This document shows positions 45,059 through 54,981 of a stretch of DNA of 64,000 nucleotides, one piece after another. The position numbers and the translations under genes are program-made. Position 1 is the stretch's first letter; each line of letters opens with the position of its first letter. The notes beneath the pieces are model-generated. The model worked only from the letters and a program-made list of their open reading frames with translations. It did not search any database and was not told the DNA's origin. The stretch is from assembly GCA_018394295.1 (NCBI GenBank), contig CP074573.1, forward strand, positions 868,001-932,000, in the 5' to 3' direction. Origin of the DNA: Mycoplasmatota bacterium. GTDB lineage: Bacteria; Bacillota_I; Bacilli_A; Haloplasmatales; Haloplasmataceae.

Positions 45059-45088
45059 TTTGACATTAAGGGAAATAATCACTATAAT
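45059..45088 (+). promoter_or_regulatory. promoter of feoAB
   Basis: TTGACA (45059-45064), 18-nt spacer, TATAAT (45083-45088): two perfect hexamers, 42 bp before feoA. Confidence 0.85.
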
Positions 45089-45099
45089 ATAGTAGTAAA

Positions 45100-45114
45100 T
45101 GATAACCATTATCA
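45100..45114. promoter_or_regulatory. Fur box in front of feoA
   Basis: TGATAACCATTATCA matches the 7-1-7 Fur motif TGATAATnATTATCA with one mismatch and lies just downstream of the -10 box, where bound Fur-Fe would block transcription. Predicts induction of feoAB under iron limitation. Confidence 0.85.
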
Positions 45115-45129
45115 GTTAGAGGTGGTAGA

Positions 45130-45372
45130 ATGAACCAATATAAATCAATTTTTAATATGTCAATCGGTGAAACAGGGATAATAATTGATATGGAAACGAT
45201 CGATAAATCAACTCGCCATCGTTTTATGGATTTGGGTATAGCACCTTATGCGAAAATTAAATTACTTAATAAAGTAAATTTTAATCAATTATATATTATT
45301 GAAGTTGATGATGTAGAAATATGCATACGACAAAAATATGCAAGGATGATTATAGTTCAAAATAATAATTAA
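45130..45372 (+). CDS. feoA: ferrous iron transport protein FeoA
   Basis: Small SH3-like cytoplasmic partner of FeoB. The 80-residue protein has the FeoA pattern MSIGETGIIIDM, RHRFMDLGIAPYAKIKLL and a final CIRQKYARMIIV. Strong site AGAGGTGG. First gene of the Fur-box operon; feoB starts 13 nt after it. No feoC is present. Confidence 0.94.
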   Translation: MNQYKSIFNMSIGETGIIIDMETIDKSTRHRFMDLGIAPYAKIKLLNKVNFNQLYIIEVDDVEICIRQKYARMIIVQNNN

Positions 45373-45385
45373 AAAAGGTGATGTT

Positions 45386-47368
45386 ATGCAGTATTTATTA
45401 ATTGGAAACCCTAATGTCGGAAAATCATCAGTATTTAATTTAATGAGTGATACCTATGCCCATGTAGGGAATTATGGTGGAATTACAGTTGACAAAAAAA
45501 TTGGAAAATTTAAATATGGTCAGTTAATTGATTTACCTGGAACATATAGTGTTTCTCCAAATAGTGAAGATGAGGGAATCGTCACCTATTCATTATTAAA
45601 CGATACATATGATGGAATTGTTAATATTGTAGATTCAACCCATTTAAAAAGGAACCTTCATTTAACAATTCAGTTGTTAGAATTAGGAAGCCCAGTTGTT
45701 ATTGGACTTAATATGATAGATGAATTAAAACAATCTGGAAAAAAAATTGATCATTTAAAATTAAGTGAAAAATTAAAATGTCATGTATTTAGTTTATCAG
45801 CAAGAACAAAAGAGGGTGTTGATAATCTAGTAAATCACTTAGAAGAAATAGAAAAACAAGAACCATTTCAATTATACTATGGAAAAACGATTGAAAATGC
45901 GATTTCAGAATTAATGGATCTTATGAAAAAACAAGATAATAAAATATTAAATCGGTGGTTAGCGATTCAAATATTAGAGGGAAATCAAGGGATATTAGAA
46001 AATATTGAAGGTATAAACCCACTTCAAGTTGAATTGATTACAAAAAATTGTGAAGAAGAGATTATTAGTAATAAAGATGCTTTTTCATTAAAAGGTGCTA
46101 TTTTTAACTATCGTCGCGAATTTATTAATAAAGTAGTTCAACAAAGTTTAATGACTGTAAATGATATAAATCAAAAGAAAATGATTAATCATCGTATAGA
46201 TGATTGGGTAACACATCCCATCTTAGGTTTTTTCTTTTTTCTTTTTGTAATGTTCAGTATATATTTTCTAACATTTGATTTTTTTGGAACTTATTTAAGT
46301 GATGGAATTGACTACCTAATATCTAATCACTTATCACCACTCATCTCCAATTTACTTCTTATTATGGGTGCTAAAGAAGATGGAATGGTTATGAGTCTAG
46401 TTTTAGATGGAGTTATTAGTGGCGTGGGTGGCGTTCTAGTATTTGTTCCTCAAATTGGAATTTTATTCTTTCTATTAGCTATTTTAGAAAGTACTGGATA
46501 CATGACGCGGGTAGCAATAATGCTTGATACCCTATTATCTAAATTTGGTTTAAATGGGAAATCAATTGTTCCTTTAGTAACAGGGATTGGATGTAATGTT
46601 CCTGCGATTATGGCGACTAGAACAATTTCTGATAAAAAAGAAAGATTGCTTACCATCTTAATTATCCCTTTTATGAGTTGTTCAGCAAGAATTCCTGTCT
46701 ATGCATTACTTGCCTCAATTTTTTTCAAACAACATAAAGCGTTAGTGATATTAAGTATGTATGTAATTGGAACCCTAGTTGCACTTATTTCTGCTAAACT
46801 ATTATCACTTTCAATATTCAAAAATTCTACAAATCAATTTATTATAGAAATCCCACCTTATCGTCTTCCTAGTGGTCGTAATGTCTATCGTCAAACAAAG
46901 TTAATGATTATGGATTTTATAAAGAAGGCTGGTAAATTTATATTATTAGGAACCATCATGTTATGGTTTTTACAATACATTGGACCCTCAGGTGTTGCCC
47001 ATACGCAAGATAGTAGTTTTTTAGCGTATTTAGGTAATTTTTTTGCACCATTATTTATCCCAATTGGGTTTGGTTCTTGGGAGGCAACTAGTAGTCTAAT
47101 TGTTGGCTTTTTAGCGAAGGAATTAATTTTCTCTTCTATGATAGTTATTTATGGAGGAGAAGCAGCTGTATCTACTGCGTTTACAGGATTAAGTGCGTTT
47201 AGTTTTATGGTATTTAGTTTATTATATTTACCATGTCTAGCAACAGTCGGAACCATTCACCAAGAGACAAAATCTTTACGATTTACTCTATACTCTTTGT
47301 TATTTACTTTTTCGATTGCTTATTTTGTCAGTTTCTTGGTTTACCAAATCGGCTTACTATTTATCTAG
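45386..47368 (+). CDS. feoB: ferrous iron transporter FeoB
   Basis: GTP-dependent Fe2+ importer of the cytoplasmic membrane. The 660-residue protein has an N-terminal G domain: GNPNVGKSS (G1), GNYGGITVDKK (G2), DLPGTYS (G3), GLNMIDE (G4) and LSARTKEGV (G5), a helical GDI region (about 170-270), then two Gate domains with about eight or more membrane helices, including VPLVTGIGCNVPAIMATR (about 390-407) with the conserved Cys motif. Start behind AAAGGTGATG. Long terminator hairpin follows. Confidence 0.96.
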   Translation: MQYLLIGNPNVGKSSVFNLMSDTYAHVGNYGGITVDKKIGKFKYGQLIDLPGTYSVSPNSEDEGIVTYSLLNDTYDGIVNIVDSTHLKRNLHLTIQLLELGSPVVIGLNMIDELKQSGKKIDHLKLSEKLKCHVFSLSARTKEGVDNLVNHLEEIEKQEPFQLYYGKTIENAISELMDLMKKQDNKILNRWLAIQILEGNQGILENIEGINPLQVELITKNCEEEIISNKDAFSLKGAIFNYRREFINKVVQQSLMTVNDINQKKMINHRIDDWVTHPILGFFFFLFVMFSIYFLTFDFFGTYLSDGIDYLISNHLSPLISNLLLIMGAKEDGMVMSLVLDGVISGVGGVLVFVPQIGILFFLLAILESTGYMTRVAIMLDTLLSKFGLNGKSIVPLVTGIGCNVPAIMATRTISDKKERLLTILIIPFMSCSARIPVYALLASIFFKQHKALVILSMYVIGTLVALISAKLLSLSIFKNSTNQFIIEIPPYRLPSGRNVYRQTKLMIMDFIKKAGKFILLGTIMLWFLQYIGPSGVAHTQDSSFLAYLGNFFAPLFIPIGFGSWEATSSLIVGFLAKELIFSSMIVIYGGEAAVSTAFTGLSAFSFMVFSLLYLPCLATVGTIHQETKSLRFTLYSLLFTFSIAYFVSFLVYQIGLLFI

Positions 47369-47390
47369 TGTTTTTATAAATTGTTTAAAT

Positions 47391-47457
47391 AGTCTATTGA
47401 TATCTCTATTATTTTATGATTGAATATTGTAAAATAGAGATATCATAGACTTTTTTT
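47391..47457 (+). terminator. long-hairpin terminator after feoB
   Basis: About 22 base pairs: 47391-47417 with 47430-47451, interrupted by small bulges (AGTCTAT, GATATCTCTAT and TTTA segments pair), then T7. Confidence 0.9.
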
Positions 47458-47501
47458 CATATAGATTGATAAAATTGAGAATAATAATAAGGTGGGGAAA
47501 T

Positions 47502-48155
47502 ATGAAATTATTGAGTAACTTTGACTTAAAAATTTTTGCGTTATTATTCATGACTATTGACCATATTGGATTAATTTTTGAATTTGGAGATATTTTTAGA
47601 ATTATTGGTAGACTTGCTTTTCCTATATTCGCTTTTCTCATCTATCAAGGATACAATTATACAAAGAGTAAGATACATTACTTTTTGAGATTATTAATAT
47701 TTGGATTATTAATAGAAGGTGCCATGCAAGGTATATCTTTATTTGTTGAAATAGATGCTTCTAGAAATATTTTTTTTACACTAAGTTTTGGTTTGTTAGT
47801 ATTGCTTATTTCTGATAGTAAATTCCATTTTATCATAAGAGTTTTATCGATTTCAATAGTACTTTTAATTGCATCTCTATTAAATTTTGATTATGGTTGG
47901 TATGGCATTTTATTTATTTTCAGTTTTCATTTTTATCGACATGGTTTTTATATTCCAATTATTTTACAAGTGATACTTTCTTTTATATATAATTATATTT
48001 ATGATTCACCAATACAATATTATGCTTTATTAAGTTGGATTTTAATCATTCTTTATAATAATCGAAGAGGATATCGTATTAAGTACTTATTTTATATATA
48101 CTATCCCCTTCATCTAGTTGTTTTATATATTGTGTTTCTAATACTCTATCAGTAA
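47502..48155 (+). CDS. TraX-like integral membrane protein
   Basis: A 217-residue protein with about seven membrane helices. It opens LLSNFDLKIFALLFMTIDHIG and continues IIGRLAFPIFAFLIYQGY, the TraX family pattern (related to membrane acyltransferases). Plasmid TraX acetylates pilin; chromosomal homologues have unknown targets. Start ATG 47502 behind AAGGTGGGG. Monocistronic, after the feoB terminator. Confidence 0.88.
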   Translation: MKLLSNFDLKIFALLFMTIDHIGLIFEFGDIFRIIGRLAFPIFAFLIYQGYNYTKSKIHYFLRLLIFGLLIEGAMQGISLFVEIDASRNIFFTLSFGLLVLLISDSKFHFIIRVLSISIVLLIASLLNFDYGWYGILFIFSFHFYRHGFYIPIILQVILSFIYNYIYDSPIQYYALLSWILIILYNNRRGYRIKYLFYIYYPLHLVVLYIVFLILYQ

Positions 48156-48193
48156 AAATTGATTAAATTATTCTAAAAAAGAAGGAAGTTAAT

Positions 48194-49741
48194 ATGAAAA
48201 AAAGATTCTTATTACTCTTTTCATTCTTGAGTATATTTATTTTAGTCTCATGTTATCCTCGTACAACTGTTCAATCACATGAAGGTAGAGTATATTATGA
48301 AATTTTTGTTCGATCATTCGCTGACTCTAATAGTGATGGGATAGGAGATTTTAATGGAATTACACAAAAATTAGATTATCTAAAAGACTTAGGGATAAGA
48401 GGTATATGGTTAATGCCAATTTTTCCTTCTCCTAGTTATCACGGATATGATGTAACTGATTATAAAAATGTTAATAGTCAATATGGTTCAATGAGTGATT
48501 TTGAAAATTTAATTAAGGAAGCACATAATAGAGATATAAAAATTATTATTGATTTTGTGATTAACCATACTAGTAGTAAGCATCCATGGTTTATACAGGC
48601 AAAAAATACTAACAGTTCATTTCGTGATTTTTATCGTTTTAAATCAAAAACAGAAACAAAAACAGGACCATGGTATTCTAATCGTATAAATGCTGGCTTA
48701 ACCGATGATTATTACTATGCTTATTTTTGGGATCAGATGCCAGATTTAAATTTTGATAACCCTGAAGTACTAAAAGAAATGGTAGAGAGTGCGAAATTTT
48801 GGTTAGACAAAGGTGTCGATGGATTCCGCTTTGATGCTGCATTACATCTATTTACAAGAGATGAACTATACAATAAGAGTGAAGATTTATTAAGTGCGAA
48901 TATTAATTTTTGGAAAGAATATCGAAATGAGTTACGTAAAATTAAAAAAGATGTTTATCTAGTAGGAGAGGTTTGGACATCTCAATCAACTGTTGCTGCG
49001 TTCTATCAAGGAATTGATTCTAATTTTAATTTCGATTTAGCTGAAAAAATAATCAGTACGACCAAAAAGTCTGGTGATTTGTATTATGCTAAACAGATTC
49101 AACAAATGCTTGAGGCGATAGAGAATTTTTCAGACCAAGGAATTGACGCACCATTTTTAACCAATCACGATCAAACAAGACTCATGACAAAACTTAATAG
49201 TATAACATTAGTTAAATTAGCATCAGAAATGTTATTTACTTTAAAAGGTAATCCCTTCATATATTATGGAGAGGAAATCGGTATGAAGGGTGATAAGCCT
49301 GATGAATATATTCGATTACCATTTAAATGGACTGATAAAGAAACAGGATATAATACCCATTGGATTAGTAGTGAGATTAATCAAGATATTCCAAGTGCTA
49401 ATGAGCAAATAAAAGATTCAGATTCTATTTATAATCATTATAAAACCTTAATAGAAATGCGAAATGATCATAAAGCTTTATCAAAGGGTGACTTTTTCGC
49501 TGTAAAATCTAGTAGTGCGAATATGGTTATGTTTTTAAGAGTCAGTGAAGAAGATAAAGAAGCCTTACTAATTGTTCATAATTTAGCTACTAAGGATGAC
49601 ACAGCTACAATTGATACTAAAAATTTAAAATTACTTTATCAATCAAAGACAAACGAGGGGAAAGAAAAAGATGTATTCTCCCGTAAATCGACAAAAATAT
49701 TTGAGGTACCGTTTAAACAATATCAATCATTTCTAAAATAG
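48194..49741 (+). CDS. GH13 alpha-amylase family lipoprotein
   Basis: A 515-residue surface lipoprotein (signal FLLLFSFLSIFILVSC, lipobox Cys about 20) with a GH13 barrel: YYEIFVRSFADSNSDGIGD (about 37-55), DFVINHTS, GVDGFRFDAALHLF with the nucleophile Asp (about 214), LVGEVWTS with the acid/base Glu (about 258) and FLTNHDQTR with the third Asp (about 325). GDFNGI and GIGD calcium-site residues are present. Degrades alpha-glucans or maltodextrins outside the cell; the exact specificity (amylase or oligo-glucosidase) cannot be read. Strong site AAGGAAG. Confidence 0.93.
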   Translation: MKKRFLLLFSFLSIFILVSCYPRTTVQSHEGRVYYEIFVRSFADSNSDGIGDFNGITQKLDYLKDLGIRGIWLMPIFPSPSYHGYDVTDYKNVNSQYGSMSDFENLIKEAHNRDIKIIIDFVINHTSSKHPWFIQAKNTNSSFRDFYRFKSKTETKTGPWYSNRINAGLTDDYYYAYFWDQMPDLNFDNPEVLKEMVESAKFWLDKGVDGFRFDAALHLFTRDELYNKSEDLLSANINFWKEYRNELRKIKKDVYLVGEVWTSQSTVAAFYQGIDSNFNFDLAEKIISTTKKSGDLYYAKQIQQMLEAIENFSDQGIDAPFLTNHDQTRLMTKLNSITLVKLASEMLFTLKGNPFIYYGEEIGMKGDKPDEYIRLPFKWTDKETGYNTHWISSEINQDIPSANEQIKDSDSIYNHYKTLIEMRNDHKALSKGDFFAVKSSSANMVMFLRVSEEDKEALLIVHNLATKDDTATIDTKNLKLLYQSKTNEGKEKDVFSRKSTKIFEVPFKQYQSFLK

Positions 49742-49750
49742 AAAAATAAA

Positions 49751-49790
49751 AAAACCTATAGATGACACAATGGTATACCATTTGAATCTA
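49751..49790. terminator. terminator after the GH13 gene
   Basis: 13-bp stem AAAACCTATAGAT (49751-49763)/ATCTATAGGTTTT (49776-49788), with an inner AATGGTATACCATT palindrome; convergent with the CPBP gene. Confidence 0.9.
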
Positions 49791-49833
49791 TAGGTTTTTA
49801 TAATGTAGTTTATATTGTTTTTTACATTTGAAT

Positions 49834-50643
49834 CTATATTATATGAATAAGTTGTGCTAAAATATAAACAATTTTTGTTGGTGGTTCTGTCTGAAGTAAT
49901 GGATATAAGAGAATAATAATGACTGAAAAACTATTTTGAATAAAATGCATTAGCATAGGTACAAATATATTATTAGTTAGATAATATACAAGGGTTAATA
50001 CAAAACCAGCTGCAGCATAGGATATTCCTAGAAGTAACTCAGATGAGTCACCGGTTGATAAATAAGCGCTAAAAACATGAATTAAACCAAATAGAGTAGA
50101 ACTAAGAATAAACGCTAAAATAATATTTATTTTATAAGGAAGTTTTAAATTTCTTGCAAAGTTGAAGATGACACCTCTAAAAATGGTTTCTTCAACAATA
50201 GGAGCACCAAAAATAATCATTGGGATTGCTAGTAAAGGATATTTAAAAGATTCAATAATCGCTTCTTGATTTTGTGATGCTCTTGATTTAAAATTCAATA
50301 ATTCCATTATTTGTTCAATAACAACATTTAGGAATAGACTACATATCCAACTTGCGATAGCTATAGCAAGGAAAAAAGCAAATTTCTTTTTAAATGCTTG
50401 AAACTGATTTGAATAGTAATTTTTTAAAATAAATATAAAAATGAATGACATGATGGCATAAACCAACAAATTAGTTAAAGTAAGCATCAATGTTTTATTA
50501 TTAGGATTATTAGGATATAGGGTTCTTAATGTAAAAAATGTTATGGTTCCAATAACAATGGCTAAAATATACATTGAAAAAAAGTAGGTAAGTATTAGTA
50601 AAAGTTTATTTGGAACATCATTTGTTTTTAATTCGTTATTCAT
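49834..50643 (-). CDS. CPBP family intramembrane metalloprotease
   Basis: A 269-residue protein with about seven to eight membrane helices and the CPBP (Abi/CAAX protease) motifs: EETIFRGVIFNFARN (Glu-Glu and Arg, about 147-161), FGLIHVFSAY (His, about 190) and MLMHFIQNSFSV (His and Asn, about 234). These residues bind the catalytic metal. Members process prenylated peptides or act in bacteriocin immunity; the target here is unknown. Good site GGAGG. Single gene. Confidence 0.9.
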   Translation of the reverse strand: MNNELKTNDVPNKLLLILTYFFSMYILAIVIGTITFFTLRTLYPNNPNNKTLMLTLTNLLVYAIMSFIFIFILKNYYSNQFQAFKKKFAFFLAIAIASWICSLFLNVVIEQIMELLNFKSRASQNQEAIIESFKYPLLAIPMIIFGAPIVEETIFRGVIFNFARNLKLPYKINIILAFILSSTLFGLIHVFSAYLSTGDSSELLLGISYAAAGFVLTLVYYLTNNIFVPMLMHFIQNSFSVIIILLYPLLQTEPPTKIVYILAQLIHII

Positions 50644-50772
50644 AATTACCTCCGTTAAATAATTATATTATAACATATTATATAATTATTTGTACATTCT
50701 CTTTTTTAAAAAGACTATAATTTTAATTGAACATTTAGTATAATATAAAATAGGTATTTATTATCTATTCTG

Positions 50773-50802
50773 ACAGAATTTTACAGAATTTGATGTTATA
50801 AT
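50773..50802 (+). promoter_or_regulatory. direct repeats and -10 box upstream of the histidine kinase
   Basis: ACAGAATT occurs twice (50773-50780 and 50783-50790), exactly 10 bp apart, directly upstream of TATAAT (50797-50802). Same-face direct repeats in the -35 region suggest an activator site. Confidence 0.5.
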
Positions 50803-50847
50803 AGACAATAAAGTGTCAAATGGTAGCATAATATTGGAGGGGTTGTT

Positions 50848-53025
50848 ATGCGTAGTATTCATAAGCATTTAAATAGAACAATGTTTATACAGATTGTCAT
50901 TATTTATACTGTATTTTTAATATCCTTTTTTATCATTAACTGCTTCAATGAATTAGATAATGCAAAACGTAAATTACAACAACAAAATCAAGTTGCTCAA
51001 AATATTATTGATAAACATATCGACCATTTTAGCTCATATAATACACAAGTTCATGAATTAATCGGATTTAAACTTAGTGTAGTCATTCCAGGAAAAAACA
51101 CTCCTTTTTTAACAGAAACCGACGAACAGTTATTAGACATTTTTTTCAAAGAAAATCATTATTTTAATAATTTCCTTATAGTGAATTCTCAAGAAAAACT
51201 TGAATATGCCTACATTAAAGATACCTCAATCGAAAATTATAATTTTGATATTTTAAATAATTTAAATTTACAGAATCAAAATATTCTTACCAATCAATTA
51301 GATAAGAATTATTTAACGATTATTAATAAATATAATTCAAATGAGTACTTTATTTATTTTATTTCTCAAGGTAGTATGGATGATCTACTTGATAATCAAT
51401 TCATTATTCAAGGGGTAAGTGAAAACAATCTTATACATATTTCTAATAACGTAGACATTCCTGAAAATAAAGAAGCAGGATTTACTCCATTTTTTAAAGG
51501 TGAGTGTTTTAATTATTATAATAAAGTGGATTATTTTAATCAATCCTACTATTTTATTACACAAATGTCACAAAATGAAGTATTTAATAACGTTATTTCT
51601 AGTTCTATTATTCCCATCGTAATTTCTTTAGTTACTCTAGTTATTTTATTTTTCTTATATTATTTTAAAAGTATTCAAATTATTAGGAAACCATATGAGC
51701 GTTTTATCTATGAAGTTGAGAGCTTAGAAGATAAAGATCATAATTATATAAGTTCTATTAATGAATCTCAGGCAGATTATATGGAATTTGCGGCAATCTT
51801 AGTTGAGTTTAAAAAAATATTCTCATATAATAAAAAGAATTATGAAAACATAATTCAAGGAATGAAAAATGATTTAAAACAAGCACAAGAAAGTAATAAA
51901 TCTAAATCCTTATTTTTAGCGAATATGTCACATGAAATGAGAACTCCATTAAATTCAATTATTGGATATGCTCAATTAACAAAGAAAATAGGATTCAATA
52001 ATCAAAAAAAAGTTGAAGAATATTTTGATTGTATTAATAATTCTTCAGATATACTATTACAAAAGGTTAATGATATATTAGATTTATCAAAAATTGAATC
52101 TAAACAATTTGAGCTACATGAAAAGCCAACACAAATTGTTCAAGTTATTAAAGAAATGTATGATTTATTAAGCATACAAGCTGAAAAGAAGAATATTGAA
52201 TTTACCTATTCAATTGATCCTCAAATTCCACACTATTTAGAGATTGATAGTACAAGATTAAAACAAATCTTAATTAATTTATGTAGTAACGCGATTAAAT
52301 TTACCAATAAAGGTAGTGTTAAATTAGAAGTTGAGGCGTTTGGTTATACAAATGATTCAATTTTACTTGACTATATCATCACTGATACTGGAGTTGGAAT
52401 TCCAAAAGATAAAATAGATACAATTTTTATACCTTTTGTTCAAGTAGATAATCATAATAGTAAACAAATTGGAACTGGTTTAGGTCTAACAATTGCCCGT
52501 GACTTAATTCGTTTAATGGGTGGAGATATCAATGTAACAAGTAAAGAAAATGTAGGTTCTATTTTCTCATTTATTACGAAATTTAAAATCAGTAATCAAG
52601 AAAAAACAAATATAACAAGTATTGTAGATGTCGATAATGAAGAATTTATTGAAAAAATTAGAGATAAACGAATTCTTGTAGCTGAGGATAATTTGATTAA
52701 CCAAATCTTTATGAAAGAAATCTTTTCTGTATTCAATAAGAAAGATATCGATATAGCCTCTGATGGACAAGAAGCGGTTAATATGTGTAGAGATGGAGAA
52801 TATGATCTTATTCTGATGGACATTCAAATGCCAAATATGAATGGTATTAAAGCAACAAAAATTATTAAATCGATGAGTAGATATAAAGATATTCCTATTA
52901 TTGCATTAACAGCTAATGCATTTTCTGAACAAATTGATGAATATTTATTTATTGGGATGAAAGATTATTTACCAAAACCCGTTGATATTAAACGTTTTAA
53001 AAGCGTAATTGTTAATAATATATAA
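50848..53025 (+). CDS. hybrid sensor histidine kinase with receiver domain
   Basis: A 725-residue membrane kinase: membrane helix about 12-30, an external sensor about 31-255 of no recognised type, membrane helix about 257-278, HisKA domain with phospho-acceptor MSHEMRTPLNS (His about 361), HATPase with LINLCSNAIKFTNKG (N box), DTGVGIPKDKI and GTGLGLTIARDLI, then a receiver domain with VAEDNLINQ, LMDIQMPNMNG (phospho-Asp about 657) and LTANAFSEQ, KPVD. No HPt domain and no separate response regulator next door; the output must be elsewhere or via the adjoining GGDEF-EAL protein (inference). Confidence 0.94.
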   Translation: MRSIHKHLNRTMFIQIVIIYTVFLISFFIINCFNELDNAKRKLQQQNQVAQNIIDKHIDHFSSYNTQVHELIGFKLSVVIPGKNTPFLTETDEQLLDIFFKENHYFNNFLIVNSQEKLEYAYIKDTSIENYNFDILNNLNLQNQNILTNQLDKNYLTIINKYNSNEYFIYFISQGSMDDLLDNQFIIQGVSENNLIHISNNVDIPENKEAGFTPFFKGECFNYYNKVDYFNQSYYFITQMSQNEVFNNVISSSIIPIVISLVTLVILFFLYYFKSIQIIRKPYERFIYEVESLEDKDHNYISSINESQADYMEFAAILVEFKKIFSYNKKNYENIIQGMKNDLKQAQESNKSKSLFLANMSHEMRTPLNSIIGYAQLTKKIGFNNQKKVEEYFDCINNSSDILLQKVNDILDLSKIESKQFELHEKPTQIVQVIKEMYDLLSIQAEKKNIEFTYSIDPQIPHYLEIDSTRLKQILINLCSNAIKFTNKGSVKLEVEAFGYTNDSILLDYIITDTGVGIPKDKIDTIFIPFVQVDNHNSKQIGTGLGLTIARDLIRLMGGDINVTSKENVGSIFSFITKFKISNQEKTNITSIVDVDNEEFIEKIRDKRILVAEDNLINQIFMKEIFSVFNKKDIDIASDGQEAVNMCRDGEYDLILMDIQMPNMNGIKATKIIKSMSRYKDIPIIALTANAFSEQIDEYLFIGMKDYLPKPVDIKRFKSVIVNNI

Positions 53026-53124
53026 TCGAAAATTTTCTTATTTTTTTCCATGTAATTTTGATTTTAGTAAATTTAGTTTAGTATATATATTATGATAATA
53101 TCAAATTAACTAAGAGGTGATTGT

Positions 53125-54831
53125 ATGAAAGTTGCAAAAGAAAGCACAATAGAGATTATCGATTTTCTTAAAGAATATCATCATGATTTCGATAAAGAAT
53201 TAATTGAAGTAATTGATTGTAGTGATAATGGTGTTTATTTCGTTAATGAACAATCTATTTCATTTTCTGAACAAGCAAAGAGACTATTATGTGTCAATCA
53301 ATGTATTTCTTTAGATAATTTTTATCAACAGATTAATTTACAAGACCGTAAAAAAATGATTCAAGTACTAGAAAATAAACGTAAGGATAACAAAACTTAT
53401 GAAGTAATTTATCGGTTCAAAGTAAAAAATAAATTAATCTGGGTGAAAGAGTATGGTATTTTTAGTTTTAGAAATAAAAATATGCGTTTGGCCCTAATTA
53501 GGAATATTACAAAACAAGTAGAACTTGATAAAAAATTACATCTCTTAGCTTATTATGATAGTACCACTCATTTGAAAAATAGGAATTATTATGAGAAAGA
53601 TATTCAATTTTTAATTAGTTATCAAGTCCCCTTTTCTTTATTTTTAATGGACCTTAATAGTTTTAAAATCATCAATGATAATTTTGGACATTTATTCGGT
53701 GATTACATCCTAAAAGAATTTTCACAAAGAATTAAGAATGAGTTAGAAAGGCTTTATGATTTTGATTTTTATCGCTTATCCGGGGATGAATTTGCGTTGA
53801 TTTTTCCATACTTAACAACTATTAAAGAAACTGATAAAGTGATTAATTTAATTTTTGAATGTTTGGAACCGCCTTTTAATCATGATAATTACCAGATTAT
53901 AATTACCCCAAGTATTGGGATAGCATTTTATCCTAAAGATAGTAAAAATAAAACAACTTTATTAAAACGTGCGGATATTAGTATGTATAGAGCGAAAAAT
54001 GATAATTTTCTAAACTATAGTTATTTTGATAAAAATTATTATAAAATTCTTTTAGATGAAAAGAAAATTGAGAATTATCTCGAAAAAATAATTAAAGAAG
54101 ATTTAGTCCCTTTAAGATTTCAACCAATTTATGATATCACAAAAAATGAAATCGTTTCTTTAGAAGCGTTAATTTATACTGAAAAGTTTCCATTAGATAA
54201 AATATTTGAAACTGCGCTTAAATCAAAGTTAATTATCTTATTAGAAAGAAAAATTATTGAAAAAGTTATTTACTATATAAATAAATATCAAGATAGGATT
54301 CCTTCTTCTATCAGATTTACAATAAACTTAACCCCGAAAACAATTGAGTATATTGATGTTTATGCAGAAATTAAATCATTATTAATAAAATATGACATTA
54401 GCGGGAATCAAATTGGTATAGAAATCACAGAGCAATATTTTATTAAAAATGAATCTAAAATAAATAAATTGATTGAAAATTTACAAGCACTAGGGATTGA
54501 AATATACTTAGATGATTTTGGAATGGGGTTTTCTTCAGTTCGTAATTTAACCTATCTTTCTTATGATCATATTAAATTAGATAAGCGATTTATTTCAAGT
54601 GCATTTAATAATCAAAAATGTCAGTTGTTTATTAAAAGTATTCTTCAATTTTCTAAAGACATAGGATGTGATGTAATTGTTGAAGGAGTTGAAACCAAAG
54701 AGCAATTGGATTATCTTCAACAATTAGGTGCTATGTATATACAAGGATTTTATTTATCTAAACCGATTGACATTAAAGATTTTCTATCACTAATAAATAG
54801 AAGTGAAGAAGATATAATCCAATTAAGTTAG
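53125..54831 (+). CDS. PAS-like, GGDEF and EAL domain protein
   Basis: A 568-residue cytoplasmic c-di-GMP protein. N-terminal PAS-like part about 25-130. GGDEF domain about 140-305 with LMDLNSFKIINDNFGH and RLSGDEFAL: Ser replaces the first Gly, a variant that can still be active. EAL domain about 320-565 with SLEALIYTE, INLTP, IEITEQ, LDDFGMGFSS, IKLDKRFI, EGVETKEQ and QGFYLSKP, so all metal and catalytic positions are kept. Phosphodiesterase activity is likely, cyclase activity possible. Starts 100 bp after the hybrid kinase, behind AGAGGTGAT. Confidence 0.94.
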   Translation: MKVAKESTIEIIDFLKEYHHDFDKELIEVIDCSDNGVYFVNEQSISFSEQAKRLLCVNQCISLDNFYQQINLQDRKKMIQVLENKRKDNKTYEVIYRFKVKNKLIWVKEYGIFSFRNKNMRLALIRNITKQVELDKKLHLLAYYDSTTHLKNRNYYEKDIQFLISYQVPFSLFLMDLNSFKIINDNFGHLFGDYILKEFSQRIKNELERLYDFDFYRLSGDEFALIFPYLTTIKETDKVINLIFECLEPPFNHDNYQIIITPSIGIAFYPKDSKNKTTLLKRADISMYRAKNDNFLNYSYFDKNYYKILLDEKKIENYLEKIIKEDLVPLRFQPIYDITKNEIVSLEALIYTEKFPLDKIFETALKSKLIILLERKIIEKVIYYINKYQDRIPSSIRFTINLTPKTIEYIDVYAEIKSLLIKYDISGNQIGIEITEQYFIKNESKINKLIENLQALGIEIYLDDFGMGFSSVRNLTYLSYDHIKLDKRFISSAFNNQKCQLFIKSILQFSKDIGCDVIVEGVETKEQLDYLQQLGAMYIQGFYLSKPIDIKDFLSLINRSEEDIIQLS

Positions 54832-54851
54832 TATAATAATTTAGCATAAAG

Positions 54852-54883
54852 AAAACAGGTCATTAGTGATGACCTGTTTTTTA
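54852..54883 (+). terminator. terminator after the GGDEF-EAL gene
   Basis: 12-bp stem AAAACAGGTCAT (54852-54863)/ATGACCTGTTTT (54869-54880), T run. Confidence 0.92.
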
Positions 54884-54981
54884 TTATGAAAGTAGATAAT
54901 AGAGATATTAATTAAATTACTTGATTACTAAGAAAAAGAGGTTAATTAGTCTATACATGCCAAATAGTCTTTTTAATGATT

